A DNA stretch of 64,000 bases from Panulirus ornatus (lineage: Eukaryota; Arthropoda; Malacostraca; Decapoda; Palinuridae). The translations under genes and the position numbers were made by a program. Positions 13,229 to 25,129 of this stretch are shown here, in pieces. Each line of letters opens with the position of its first letter. The stretch's first letter is position 1. Below the pieces are notes generated by a model. The model was given only the letters and a program-made list of their open reading frames with translations. It was not told the origin of the DNA and made no database searches. Location: positions 13,009,018 to 13,073,017 of the forward strand of contig NC_092236.1 in the NCBI RefSeq assembly GCF_036320965.1. Direction: 5' to 3'.

Positions 13229-15219
13229 GCCTAGGGGTTGGTCGATAAATGTGGCCATGTACTATGGCAACGCCCGTGAACCTTGAAAGACTTTAGGTCT
13301 TTCCAATTAGTATGACTAGAACGCTAGCAGATCCAGTTCTCCCTTCAGATACCGGTTCTAGCATTTGTAGATTAGCTGTGGAGTCTTTCAGCCTCTACAT
13401 AACAGGGGTGGTCTTAACATTCTTGCATGACATGAAGTATGGGGAGATAGTTTCTTACGCTTGTGGGGCCCCATCTCTTATACCTGTGACAATATTTTGC
13501 CATCAGGCTAGGCTAGCGCGTAACGCCCGCCTCCGGAAAACTTTCGGCTAAGAATAAAGATAAGAGTGGTATGTGTGAGGGGGTAAGAGAGTGTGTCTGT
13601 GAAATGAATACCAGCATCCCACGTATATGTCGGTCGGAAAGAAAAGAGCCACTAAAGCCAGTCAGGTTGTGGTGCAGGAAATGTTACTATTCCATCAAGG
13701 TTCCTTATTTATGTCTTTGTTTTCAGATGCCTCTCCAGGTTCACCTTCAAGTGTATAATCTAGTCATTATGGAGGTGACGAACATCCTTACGTGTTTTCA
13801 TCTTGCTGATTCAGTTGTCCCAAGGCGAGTGTGGTGTGTCCTCACGTAGGCCACTTTACCGTCTGGTAGCCGCAACTGGTCCACAAGTTTTTATATCTTG
13901 TTCCCAAATAGATGGTGACTTTCAAGGTTACTTTTTCTTGACTTCGACTGCTGCTTAGATCACAGTAACATGGGTTGTGCGTACTACCTTAATTTGAATT
14001 GTACTGCATTGAGTATCTTCAACTTCTTGGAATGTATTTATCTCAGTTCTGAGGTACCGCAGCATGGCTGTTGTTATTTCCAAGAATAAACTCACTCAAG
14101 ATGTTGACTTTGTCATCATTAAGTTACTAATCTACCTTACAGCCAGCTTAAGACTTACCTTATTATCAGATAACTATTTTTATCTCTTGGGTTCTTTTGT
14201 TAATTGTAAGACTCATTTGTATTTCCAATGGCGACATCCAAGGGACAATGGAGAGAATGACGAGAGGGATTCATTGTTGCGTTTTGAAGGGTGTGAAAGA
14301 TCTGCTTTGCCACTAACGTTTCCTTTTACCTGACCCCTAAAGTTCCATTTCTGATAAAGACGATTTAACACATGTGAATGTTAAAAGTACGCTGTACTAC
14401 GTCAGTAAAAAGAGGAGAACCTTTGTATCTAGACGACCATTGGAACATTGCCTCATTTACGACTCAAAGGCATGAGACGTTTTGCTCACGTTTGTCTTGA
14501 CAGTTGTCTTACAGCGCTTGAGCATAGCAGCCGATCTGACCCTTTGGTATCTCCCTTCTGCTGCAGCTAAGGAGGCCGCTGTCTGCCTCCTTCCACTTGG
14601 TCTAATAGTTTTTGCTGAAGTATTATTTCAGCATGAGAAAGTGTCTGGCTGTGCCTCGCTGCATGACCTACAGAGCCCGTGGCCCGAGCATAACAAGAGA
14701 ATGTGGTTCTCTTGAAATCCTTCCGGTGACATTTTGTGATACCTTGGCATCACCAATTTGAGATAGGTGTGGAATTTTCACCTGGTCAGTCATTTACTGT
14801 TTCACTGTTCGTCTTGGACTTGGAGTAGACGGAACTATTGTCTCATATAGGTGTAGACCTGTGGCGTCAGTGATCCGCGAAATACGAAGATAGAACATTG
14901 CCCGTCTATTTCTTGGAAGATTTTTGATTTCCTTAGTCCGCGTGCATAACTCAGATTCCTTTGGAGATTATGTAACATGGTCTACAAATGTCCGAGTCAG
15001 TCTGTACATTATTGTCATACATTTTGTAAAACGAACGCCTAGTTCCGTGTGTTTGGGAGTGTTGTTAAGAGCGTACCGCTGACTGTAGCAGCCTCGCGTG
15101 GACCATAGTCACCATCACCGAACGTTACCCAAGGAGCACATTGACCAGTTGTGGCCGTGTTAAACAGAAACAATGTGTTCTTCGTCTTCATCCTAGTCCG
15201 AGTGCTTTATGTAAAAAGC

Positions 15220-15226
<7 letters not shown>
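13229..15226. other. Gene-free stretch
   Basis: No exon, repeat family or RNA gene could be recognised. Open frames up to about 90 codons occur on the + strand but lack motifs and flanking splice signals that would make me call them. Confidence 0.35.
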
Positions 15227-15232
<6 letters not shown>

Positions 15233-15250
<18 letters not shown>

Positions 15251-16372
15251 TATACTTTGTCGCTGTCTCCCGCGTTTGCGAGGTAGCGCAAGGAAACAGA
15301 CGAAAGAAATGGCCCAACCCCCCCCATACACATGTACATACACACGTCCACACACGCAAATATACATACCTACACAGCTTTCCATGGTTTACCCCGGACG
15401 CTTCACATGCCTTGATTCAATCCACTGACAGCACGTCAACCCCTGTATACCACATCGCTCCAATTCACTCTATTCCTTGCCCTCCTTTCACCCTCCTGCA
15501 TGTTCAGGCCCCGATCACACAAAATCCTTTTCACTCCATCTTTCCACCTCCAATTTGGTCTCCCTCTTCTCTTCGTTCCCTCCACCTCCGACACATATAT
15601 CCTCTTGGTCAATCTTTCCTCACTCATTCTCTCCATGTGCCCAAACCATTTCAAAACACCCTCTTCTGCTCTCTCAACCACGCTCTTTTTATTTCCACAC
15701 ATCTCTCTTACCCTTACGTTACTTACTCGATCAAACCACCTCACACCACACATTGTCCTCAAACATCTCATTTCCAGCACATCCATCCTCCTGCGCACAA
15801 CTCTATCCATAGCCCACGCCTCGCAACCATACAACATTGTTGGAACTACTATTCCTTCAAACATACCCATTTTTGCTTTCCGGGATAATGTTCTCGACTT
15901 CCACACATTTTTCAAGGCTCCCAAAATTTTCGCCCCCTCCCCCACCCTATGATCCACTTCCGCTTCCATGGTTCCATCCGCTGACAGATCCACTCCCAGA
16001 TATCTAAAACACTTCACTTCCTCCAGTTTTTCTCCATTCAAACTCACCTCCCAATTGACTTGACCCTCAACCCTACTGTACCTAATAACCTTGCTCTTAT
16101 TCACATTTACTCTGAACTTTCTTCTTCCACACACTTTACCAAACTCCGTCACCAGCTTCTGCAGTTTCTCACATGAATCCGCCACCAGCGCTGTATCATC
16201 AGCGAACAACAACTGACTCACTTCCCAAGCTCTCTCATCCCCAACAGACTTCATACTTGCCCCTCTTTCCAAGACTCTTGCATTTACCTCCCTAACAACC
16301 CCATCCATAAACAAATTAAACAACCATGGAGACATCACACACCCCTGCCGCAAACCTACATTCACTGAGAAC
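15233..16372 (-). mobile_element. LINE-A copy 2, 5'-truncated
   Basis: Minus-strand sense. A short (AT)n and T-run (15221-15251) represent the 3' tail. Then come the hairpin, the short 3' UTR and the polymerase C-terminal half. The 5' truncation is at about 16372, inside GLRQGCVMSP, followed by an A/C-rich run (AAAACAAAAC repeats, 16374-16400). Confidence 0.85.
15436..16372 (-). pseudogene. LINE-A reverse transcriptase C-terminal fragment, uninterrupted
   Basis: An uninterrupted frame of about 312 LINE residues: FSVNVGLRQGCVMSPWLFNL, an intact LLFADDTALVAD catalytic motif, the thumb LNGEKLEEVKCFRYLGVDL, YGCEAWAMDRVV, KWFGHMERMSEERL and GRPNWRWKDGVKR, ending NRVNWSDVVYRG. The open frame continues another ~30 codons upstream (to 16461) into unrelated flanking DNA, giving a chimeric start that is not part of the element. 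Palm motif A and everything before it are missing, so it cannot be functional. Confidence 0.85.
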
Positions 16373-16409
16373 CAAAACAAAACAAAACAAAAAAAACAAA
16401 CATTTATCT

Positions 16410-17205
16410 TGTTTTTGATAATTCTGTAAAGTATAATGCCTCCAAGACAGTTTCTACCCATCTCTCTATTGAAAACTCTTCACTGCTCTCGTGTCTCCTT
16501 CGACGGTTTTGTAATACCACATCTTGACTCAATGAACATACTTGGCATTACTGTAACATCTACTCTTTCTTGTGAACTCCACATTACAGAAATAGCTAAG
16601 TATGCCTCTAAGAAACTGGGTGTCCTGTTTAGATGTCCGTTTGTACAAGGGATTGTTACGTCCTTGTTTGGAAAACTGCTCCCACATTTGGGGTGGTTCT
16701 AGCTCTGCATCCTTACTTGACAGAGTCGAGTCGAAAGCGATCCTCTTATAAACTATCCCAGGATAACTTACATACTTGACCCCTTTGCCCTACGCCGCAA
16801 TGTTGTCTCACTTTCCCTTTTCTATAGGTGTTACTTTGGTTATTGCTCCCGAGAGCTGGCTGCTTGTGTACCCACACCACGAGCTAGACCATGCAAAACT
16901 CGGCAAACTGCTGCGTCACATGATTATTGTGTGGCGGTCAGCAACTCAAGGATGGGTCGTTTTGACAACTGCTTCTTTCCCTTTACGTCGAAGCTCTGGA
17001 ACTCTCTTACCTCTGATGTCTTTCTCAATAACTATGACCTGGCACATTTCAAAAGACAGGTTCTTCACCTTCTCAAAAATTCGTAGATACTTTCCACTTG
17101 TCTTTTCTTTCTCCGTTTCATAATTCTCTCTATATTTCAGTTAAGGCCCGACCTTGATGTGGACTTTTGTCCATGACTGAAGCCTTCAACATCAATAAAA
17201 GTTCA
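16410..17205 (+). mobile_element. Jockey/CR1-like LINE reverse transcriptase thumb and C-terminal remnant
   Basis: The + strand reads VSFDGFVIPHLDSMNILGIT, then VTSTLSCELHITEIAKYASK, then KLGVLFRC, followed in shifted frames by SASLLDRVESKA, TPLPYAAMLSHF and FPLRRSSGTLLPL. Families of this type read 'FDG..LPPLDSVNLLGVTVT..LSWKPHI..IAKSAS.KLGVLFR' and 'LLDRVESKA', then '...LWNSLP'. At least three frame changes and stops make it a dead remnant. The LINE-A copy 2 truncation point lies against its left side. Confidence 0.6.
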
Positions 17206-17853
17206 TCTCTTTCCCCTTAAAAGTTTGGTCAAAGACCACATCATTATACCCAGGGACCTTAAAGAGTCGAGATAAAGGGTCATGCCTTAGTGCTCAAGGA
17301 TTGTGACGTCGTGTGAAGGGGTTTGAACCCTGATGGGCAACTTGGACACAAGCATACCCACGTTAAGCTTCCAGTTTCTTTTCTTCCTTGTTCTGCATTT
17401 GTGTTTACATTCGTGTCGCCAGGGATGACAAGGGTTTTGCTTCCGTGTTTCTTGACTCCGTCGCTCGAGTTCGTTTTTGTTTTCACTCTTCCTCCAAAGG
17501 CGGTATAAGATGATTTTGCATCAAGTAATATATATCGTAGCTTTGTATCATCAGTCCACACGAACCCCGTTTCATTATTTAGGTAATCTTAAATTTCCGT
17601 GCCGAGCGTTCTAGACTCCCAAGGACCCAAGTTGGAGGCAGGGGCATGATGTATGTAGGTGTTTGTGTTCCTGCTTGACACGTACTCGTATACCTGCCTT
17701 GTATGTTACTCCCGTGGTACACACTCCTGCCTGTTTGTCTCCTTGCTACAGAATATGTATATGATTATTGTTTTTTGTCAAGACCTTTAATTAAACCTTA
17801 GCATCCATGATAGATGTTCTCTGTAACACCTTAGCAATTTCTATTTTTTCTCT

Positions 17854-17858
<5 letters not shown>
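17206..17858. other. Gene-free stretch including one member of the AAGGGTCGTG-type repeat family
   Basis: At 17225-17320 there is sequence like the blocks at 24465 and 25775: GGTCAAAGACCACATCATTA, ACCCAGGGACCTTAAAG, AAAGGGTCATGCC and GTGCTCAAGGATTGTGACGT. Otherwise nothing is recognised. Confidence 0.4.

Positions 17859-17931
<73 letters not shown>
17859..17931. repeat. (AT)n microsatellite
   Basis: Pure AT, about 36 units. Confidence 0.95.
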
Positions 17932-17933
<2 letters not shown>

Positions 17934-18465
17934 GTTACCCAATGACATGGTTGTACATCTCATGTTTATATTAACGTCCTGTAGGCCATAGTTCTTTTGT
18001 GAACATAGTATTTCTTGGGGTTTTTCTACGTTACATAGACCTTTTGTTCTTGATTTCATGTTATGATTAGCTCAGTGGCAATAGCAACGTTAGGAACACC
18101 TCATGAAACGAGAGAAGATATACTCTCACATTGAAATACTTAGAAGGTTCCCTGAACTCGAGACTCTTAACTTCCCAATGGTCTTCCTGTGTAATGATAC
18201 GGTAGAAGAAACAAGAATGTTTTCGTAATTGGACAGGTTATATATCTTTTTCTGCATATTTTGTGGGCATATTTTGGCTCAAAGTAATTGGGAGTTAGGG
18301 GTCTGTTGGTGATGTATTTTACATACGCGGGAGGGAAACCTGTTCGTCTGGTCTCGTGCTTATGTAACTTGTCCTCACGGGGTGTGAGGTGTGGTCGGTG
18401 AGTGTAATCATCACTCACTAGCCAGCGGTGTTGAGGAGGTGGGTGAAGTGTCGTGTTTTACGCAA

Positions 18466-18914
18466 TCCGGGGGCTCTGACCGGTCCTGGTGACGCAGGCT
18501 GCGAGTCCTGGCCGGTCCAGGTAACGCAGATCAAGAGCCCTAACCGGTCCTGGTGACGCAGATCGAGAGCCCCGACAAGTCCTGGTGACGCAGATCGAGA
18601 GCCCCGACCGGTCCTGGTGACGCAGATCGAGAGCCCTGACCGGTCCTGGTGACGCAGGCTGCGAGTCCTGGCCGGTCCAGGTAACGCAGATCGAGAGCCC
18701 TAACGGGTCCAGGTAACGCAGATCAAGAGCCCTAACCGGTCCTGGTGACGCAGATCGAGAGCCCTGACCGGTCCTGGTGATGCAGAGCGAGAGCCCTGAC
18801 CGGTCCTGGTGACGCAGAGCGAGAGCCCTGACCGGTTCTGGTGACGCAGATCGAGAGACCTGACTAGTCCTGATGACGCAGATCGAGAGCCTTGACTGGT
18901 CCTGGTGACGCAGG
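18466..18914. repeat. 32-bp minisatellite, about 14 units
   Basis: GC-rich unit GATCGAGAGCCCTGACCGGT followed by CCTGGTGACGCA, repeated about 14 times. Variants alternate between GATCGAGAGCCC and GGCTGCGAGTCC starts and between GGTGACGCA and GGTAACGCA ends. A two- to three-unit higher-order pattern (GGCTGCGAGTCCTGGCCGGT) recurs at about 18496 and 18656, suggesting block duplication. Confidence 0.9.
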
Positions 18915-18971
18915 CTTGGGGTTCAGATGTATTAGAGGGTACCCACGAGCCATTATCCTGAGTTAAAGCAC

Positions 18972-19078
18972 AGCGTGGTGTAATGGTTAGCGGGACCGAC
19001 CGACCATGTGACGCAAGCACGAGTTCGTATGGACTGGGCGGGGTTGTCGGATTCGTTTACCCAGCTGTTCATCCTCAC
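18972..19078 (+). mobile_element. tRNA-derived SINE copy with clear A box
   Basis: A-box match TGGTGTAATGG at 18976-18986, then GTTAGCGGGACCGACCGACC, a degenerate B box around GAGTTCGTATGG, and the 3' signature ACCCAGCTGTTCATCCTC. It sits between the 32-bp and the 45-bp arrays. Confidence 0.6.
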
Positions 19079-19164
19079 CTTGTGATGCATTGAGTTCATG
19101 TGAAATAATACCGTAAGTCACCAGCAGTACCCAAGGATCAGTATATGTTGGGATTCACGCAAAG

Positions 19165-19389
19165 GACCTGAAGGACTATTTTACATTATATTGTATCTTA
19201 TAACGTAACGACCTGAGGGACTATTTTACATTATATTGTATCTTATAACGTAACGACCTGAGGGACTATTTTACATTATATTGTATCTTATAACGTAACG
19301 ACCTGAGGGACTAGTGTACATTATATTGTATCTTATAACGTAACGACCTGAGGGACTAGTTTACATTATATTGTATCTTATAACGTAAC
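19165..19389. repeat. 45-bp tandem repeat, five units
   Basis: GACCTGAGGGACTATTTTAC, ATTATATTGTATCTTATAAC and GTAAC repeat at 19165, 19210, 19255, 19300 and 19345. Units differ by only one or two bases (TATTTTAC versus TAGTGTAC or TAGTTTAC), so the array is young. Confidence 0.95.
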
Positions 19390-20435
19390 GGGACATCCCG
19401 TTGCCACCCAAAGCATTCAGGTAGTATCCGAGCTTTCGCCTTGAAGGTTATCGAACGTATCAGAATCTAGTCAGTCTCCTGGACCAGCGTCAGGGAAGAA
19501 GGGCTAGGCTTGCCAATAAGCTCATTCACATTTCTCCTGGCGACTCGCTGGCAGCTCCCGACGACGCATTTGGACGTCTTGGACGTCAGTCGGCACGTGA
19601 TGGTCATGCGTATGTTATGTTTATCGCGTCAGTGTGTTGGATGTTCAAGATCTGCTTGCCATTCTAACAGTTTACACACATTAAGAGCTGATATCACACC
19701 ATCACTTGTCTCTATCCTGATCTGTGTACCATGGATTATATCATGATCTACAGACACATGTATCCTAGGCATATATATACTCGGCCGTTATCTCGAGTTC
19801 CTTTATTAAGTCTTGATTAAGTCTAGCTTTGTTATGATACAGTCAGAGACCGCGTTGTCAGTAATTAATGGGGACCATATACATGTTCCTCAGTGCTTTA
19901 CGTGTACCAGTATCGTCTAATGATTCACCAGAATGGTACCTTCCAATCTGGGATTTCTCTTATGTCTCATTTGCCCTTCCCTAACTTGGTCCACTCGCAT
20001 AAACACAACATGCAGTCTGCGATGTCGAGAAGAACTCCATTTTCTATGTTGATTTTGAATAAGATACACATTAGATATATTTAAGAGCCACATCGCTAAC
20101 TTTTTTCCCTACATGTTAAAGAAACAGAAAGTTTTCTTCTTTGCCCAGGTGAGCCGTTTATCTGCCTTCACCACCTATTATAGTTACCCGAAAATTATTT
20201 CCCGTTTTCCGTAGTTTTTATAATGTAGTTAACGAACTTTCATATCCATCTAACAGAGTTCGCTTTTTAATGTGTACGAAGTTAGGCTATCATGAACTAG
20301 TTATCGATCAACGCAGTCTATGGTGTATAGTCAGATGAAAATGTTAACTCCTACGGTGAACCATGGGCAGGCAATCATGGGCTAGGTTCACCGTGAGAGT
20401 GTATGTGGTCTTATAAATTATCTACTAATAGACCT
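19390..20435. other. Gene-free stretch
   Basis: No feature could be supported; short frames near 19510-19746 and 19893-20084 show no domain. Confidence 0.3.
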
Positions 20436-20515
20436 GAAGTTGGTAGATGTAGCTTGACGTTCACGGCTTTAATGACCCTGGCAGTTGATATGCCTAATGC
20501 CCGAACAACCATCCA
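20436..20515 (+). repeat. Dispersed repeat 'R', plus-strand copy
   Basis: AGATGTAGCTTGACGTTCAC, GGCTTTAATGACCCTGGCAG and TTGATATGCCTAATGCCCGA align with the copy at 12762. Confidence 0.6.
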
Positions 20516-21194
20516 TCCATTAGTAGATTAGCGGTGACATTTATTTTCTCTTTAAAGGCAAATGGAGTGAGTTGTGGGCTGGAACGAAATTACGAAGTTG
20601 TTTATTTTTTTAGGGTATTGGTCGAACTCCCAGATGTATCTGTATCCATGACTCGTCTGGCGTGATCATATTTCTAATAGCTCCTTTGCTTTCCATCGAC
20701 GCTAGTGTTCAATATTATTTAACATGGCTGATTGGTGGAATGAGGTAGGGTGTGCCAATGGCTTTCGGTAATCCTTAGGCTCCCCTTCGGTGGGGCTTCC
20801 CCAGCATTCTGGGAGGCAGCCACGTCCACTTACGCGGGATCACTTGTCAAAAAGTGATGTGTATGTTCCTTGGTTAGAGAATTTCTAAGAAAATCTCGTT
20901 TCTGTACGGTAGACCGTGCGCATGCAAATATTTTTTTCTTTTGAAATGGCGTCCATAATACAAATTTCAATAATGTGATACTTTGTTCGTACATCCAGTA
21001 CTCTGTGATAGAAAACGAATGGAAGTATCTGGTGAGCGAGGGAATATAGTGACATTTGAGTAACATTACACTCGTCTAGTGAACTTGCATTTATGTCAGC
21101 GAAACTGTAAATTTCTGCTGAAGCACAATTACAGCGATATACATTACCCTTGCATATAATTACCAAATTTAAAACACCTGAAAGTGTTCGAGAC

Positions 21195-21265
21195 TTTCTG
21201 TAGGTTACGATTATAATAACCCTGACAGACGGTAGGCCCAAATCACAGATAACTAGCCAACCAGT
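21195..21265 (+). repeat. Dispersed repeat 'R', diverged plus-strand copy
   Basis: TAGGTTACGATTATAATAAC, CCTGACAGACGGTAGGCCCA and AATCACAGATAACTAGCCAA follow the same order as the other R copies but are more diverged. Confidence 0.45.
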
Positions 21266-23333
21266 TTCAGTACAGAGAACAGATGTAGACATATAAAAAA
21301 GTAATTGATAAAATCTACTGGAACTGTGTAGAGGGGATTGCGAGTAGCAATTACGAAAGCTGTGTTCCTATGCTCAATTATGGTTGTTTTCTATCGTGGC
21401 TCGTAGCTCGTGGGAAGAACTTCAACCTCAGTATCTGGAGACGTGAGAACAACGCTTGCTGCTACAGCATGATGGGCAGCATGAGTGAGATCTGTGCAGA
21501 AGCAAGCGGCTAATTTGCTTCATCGTGATAACAGAAGCAACTGATGCACAGGTTGTGGTCAAAGTGATTTCATGTCTGCAAGCAGTCACCCGCGAGAGGG
21601 AACACCCCTCCCCGCTTATGTCGTATATTGAAAGCGATTGTTTGATTCTCGTACATAGCTTTCATTAGGCTATGGTTTCAGGAGGAGGTGTCGTGTTAGT
21701 TCCTTCGTAAAGTCTGGATTATGAGGGGACCTTCTGAACTGATAGTCAGTGCTTTGCTATGTTGCATGGATTATTTTCATGACTAGGCTTTGTTTAGATC
21801 CCATGCTATGTTGTCTCTCGCTGCTTTTGGTTGAAATAGCTGTGTGCGGACGTAAACAACCCGGTCAGAACGAGCCTCCGCCGTGCATACGCTGGCTCTG
21901 AATATATCATCAGTGCCAAATCCTTTTAAGTCATAACTATATTCACTTCCAGAATATGGATGGCTTTCGTTGCATCGCTGCACAATCAATATGCTGTCAC
22001 AAGGTCATAAATCGATCATCCTTGATGCTTCTTCTCCATTTCTTTGATCAACGAGGCTGCTTTAACCGTCTGTCTTCACCCAGTTGCCACTTGGTGTTCC
22101 CACAGTGACGTGTGGCGACGAACTCTGAAGGTGCTTGAGGCGAGTAATACAGTCTGTGGTGTTCTTCTCTTCTGAACAGTTATGATCAGCCTCCCGAACA
22201 TCCCCCGTGTTGATTACAGATTTGACGTTTGTTGATTGCTCTTGGATTAATTTTTTTCCCTTTTTTTTTATTCAGGTCTCAGAAAGTTTTCATATTATGT
22301 CGTAGGAGTACCAGAGATGACTTTATTTCCGGTTCTGTTAAGTTTATCATTGGCAAATCCTTTCCCAGCAGCTTCTCCTTTGATATACGCTTGTATTAGA
22401 TCATAGTTGCAACATCATATGAGGGAATTGTTCTCGATATGAGAGAATATATCATATCTTATAATAAGAGTATACCATGTTCCTGGAGTAGATTTATTCA
22501 GTTGCTGATGCACATTGGAACACGCTCTTATCATCTCATATCTGTCTCCTTCCCAGTATCACTTGGTTTTCTGTTGATATCTGAATCTGTGTCCAGACAT
22601 CCCTTGATACAAGAGCCTGCAGTCACCGAGTTATTATAAGGTCTCCTGAGGTGGGCATAAATGATTTAGCTGTGCACAACTCCCCATTGTGAGCGTACAG
22701 ATTTTTGCCCCAGTTTGAATGTCGCTGGTCATCTCATAATAGAAAATGTTACACAGAAACACACACAGCCACATACACAGAGATCTGAGAGGTGCTCATG
22801 CAGCAACGTAACAACAAGCGGGGTCTGCATAGCCTGCATCATGGACGGGTGTGTACGCGTCAGGAGAGTCAAATTCGTTGGTGACGTCATAGGCTGGGAC
22901 GCTCGTAGCCAGTCTGCTCTTGAGGCGTCCTTTGGCGTCACCATGGAGGTGTTATGTCGCTGAACTGCGCTCGTGCAGGGAGAGGGTAATGGAGAGATCA
23001 GTCAAAAGAAATCGGTGTGCGAAGTAACAAGAAATTATGAAATATCCTTCTCATGTACCGGGGGCGTCAGGAATTTAGATCAGTTCATAAGTACAGTGGC
23101 TGTCAGGTGTAGAGCAATGGGTGGTAATGTTATATAACTGTTGGAACCGGTGACCTTCAAGTACCAACAAAATGTGTCTGGTAATGTTTCAACCCGTGCA
23201 AGTTTTATTTTTTTTTCTCTCTCTCTCTCTCGTGGGAGGGAAAAGCCCGTGAACTTCAACAACAATAGACAGATTTGTCAGTCAAGTCACCATTCTGTGC
23301 AAAGGGGTGTCATTTCACACGAGATATACTACC

Positions 23334-23334
<1 letters not shown>
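21266..23334. other. Gene-free stretch
   Basis: No gene is recognised. A perfect TGACGTCA palindrome lies at 22882-22889. A CT run lies near 23217-23231. Small frames on both strands show no conserved motif. Confidence 0.35.

Positions 23335-23401
<67 letters not shown>
23335..23401. repeat. (GA)n microsatellite
   Basis: Pure GA, about 33 units, followed by G-rich GGAGGGGGG. Confidence 0.95.
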
Positions 23402-23403
<2 letters not shown>

Positions 23404-23477
23404 GGGGGCCCCGCACTTGCAGGTCAGACGGTCTGTAGCCGCCAAGTGCTCCAAGTGATCATTACGGGATGTTCGTT

Positions 23478-23585
23478 GACGTCATTGCATCGTCACAATA
23501 TTTAGATGTTCCCACGGTCTGCCAGCCAGCCAGCCCCTTTCTGCGGCCATTGGCTCTCTTCTATTGCCACTTGTCTGTGTCACAA
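23478..23585. promoter_or_regulatory. Possible promoter-like cluster: CRE, GCCAT and inverted CCAAT
   Basis: TGACGTCA (the CRE consensus) at 23478-23485 is followed within 90 bp by GCGGCCATTGGCTCTC, which contains both a YY1-like GGCCAT and an inverted CCAAT box (ATTGG). The combination occurs in many constitutive promoters. No first exon could be identified beside it, so this is speculative. Confidence 0.15.
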
Positions 23586-23639
23586 ATTAGCGTCGTATGT
23601 CAATATGTTGCTTTCTCACGTTTGCTCATTTTGCGTTAG

Positions 23640-23692
23640 GCCAGAGAGAGCTAAGCTAGGCTAGGCTAAGCTAGGATAGGTTAGATTAGGTG
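23640..23692. repeat. Degenerate TAGGC/TTAGG-like pentamer run
   Basis: CTAAGCTAGGCTAGGCTAAG, then CTAGGATAGGTTAGATTAGG. Related in style to the arthropod TTAGG telomere unit but irregular and short. Confidence 0.4.
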
Positions 23693-23806
23693 TGTTGTGC
23701 TCATAAGAAATTGTTTGATAGTAATCTCTCTTTGTACTGATTTTCAAAGCCCTCTTCCATTTTCTGGTATTCACTGTTACAAATTTCTCATTTGAAGTCC
23801 CCATTA

Positions 23807-23843
23807 ACAGCCGGCTGACAGTCAACCCAGCTGTTCATTTTGC
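23807..23843 (+). mobile_element. tRNA-derived SINE, 3' end fragment
   Basis: GACAGTCAACCCAGCTGTTC matches the family's 3' end. An (AT)n array starts 40 bp further on. Confidence 0.5.
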
Positions 23844-23881
23844 TCCCGAGGTTTGACTTTAAGTAGATGCAAAGAGTTTTT

Positions 23882-23883
<2 letters not shown>

Positions 23884-23967
<84 letters not shown>
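23884..23967. repeat. (AT)n microsatellite
   Basis: Pure AT, about 42 units. Confidence 0.95.
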
Positions 23968-23968
<1 letters not shown>

Positions 23969-24057
23969 GTTATTTCTTGATATCTCCGATCTAGATATCT
24001 GGAATGAGTATCTTTATATAAAACTGCAAACACTCAAAAACCTTGCTGCGTTTCATT

Positions 24058-24059
<2 letters not shown>

Positions 24060-24130
<71 letters not shown>
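24060..24130. repeat. (CT)n microsatellite
   Basis: Pure CT, about 35 units, 90 bp from the (AT)n array. Confidence 0.95.
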
Positions 24131-24131
<1 letters not shown>

Positions 24132-24297
24132 ACGGTTTAGCTTCCTGTTTGGAATGGGCAGTTTTTGTAGTCGTTCTGACCTTGGTGCGTGGAGGTACGC
24201 TGAGTGTCCCCTGGCCGTTCGTTGTTCCTTTGATGTAGTCGTATGTGTTGAATGTATGGGAGGATGGGAAGGTACGCACGTACCTATAGCACGATGC

Positions 24298-24562
24298 TTG
24301 AACCCCAGGAGCATGACGGCACGACCCTTGGGCACGATGGTGCGACCCTTGGGCACGACGGTACGACCCTTGGGCACGACGGTACGACCCTTGGGCACGA
24401 AGGTGCGGGCTTTAGGTACGAGGCTACGTTCCTTGGGTTTGATGGCTTGGCCTTTGACCTTACCCCTTAAAGGTTCAGGTCAGAGGCCATGCCATCACAC
24501 TCAAGGGTCGTACCGTCGTGCTCAAGGGTCGTACCGTCGTGCTCAAGGGTCGTACCGTCGTA
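24298..24562. repeat. Inverted pair of 21-bp minisatellite arrays
   Basis: The left arm (24298-24420) repeats CGACCCTTGGGCACGACGGTA about five times. The right arm (24486-24562) repeats its reverse complement (CAAGGGTCGTACCGTCGTG) about three times. The 65-bp spacer includes TTTGACCTTACCCCTTAAAG and GTTCAGGTCAGAGGCCATGC. Opposite orientation of the same satellite is unusual and would fold into a long hairpin. Confidence 0.8.
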
Positions 24563-25129
24563 CATAAAGGGTTCATGCCTCAACGTGGCCGAGTTGTGAG
24601 GAAGGTAGCCACTAGTGTAGAGAGTGTGAGGCCACATGAGTTAACCTGGTGACTGTGGGACTGGTTTCTCACCTGCCTGCCTGCCTCACTGTACCCACAC
24701 ATGGTTCATTTTACCTCATAAATCACCCATTCGCTTCCCATTCGTCGCACACTGTTCCTCATAAACCACCCAGTCCCTCTCCATTCAAGGCACACTGTGC
24801 CTCATAAACCACCTATTCTCTCCTTCCTCTTGGCTCACTGCCTCACAAACCCTACCCACTGTAGCAAAGTTTTGCTCTTGAAAGTATACAGAACCATCGT
24901 TCTCCAGGATTGATTTTTGACTTGATAATTTTGTGATATTTTTTTTTCCTTGATAGATTGCCCCTCCGATGTCAATTCATCTTTACAACTTTTGGTCTGA
25001 ACAGAATACGTTACAGATTCCTGTTTCTGTACTTCAGCTTGATGATCAGAAGGGAGACAGCGTGTGTTGGAAAAAAAAAAAAAGATATATGAATATCCGG
25101 AACAGGAAAGAATGCGCCAAGGAGTGCAA
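24563..25129. other. Gene-free stretch with a degenerate CCTCATAAACCACCCA repeat
   Basis: At 24700-24850 the motif CCTCATAAACCACCCATTC recurs three or four times at about 60-bp spacing (24714, 24768, 24809). An A13 run lies at 25071-25083. No gene is seen. Confidence 0.4.

Noticed and set aside
18466..18914. CRISPR array
   Set aside because: Repeats are contiguous without unique spacers, and the genome is eukaryotic. The same holds for the arrays at 6958, 19165 and 25130.
23640..23692. Internal telomere (TTAGG)n
   Set aside because: Only one or two exact TTAGG words; the run is mainly CTAGG/CTAAG and very short.
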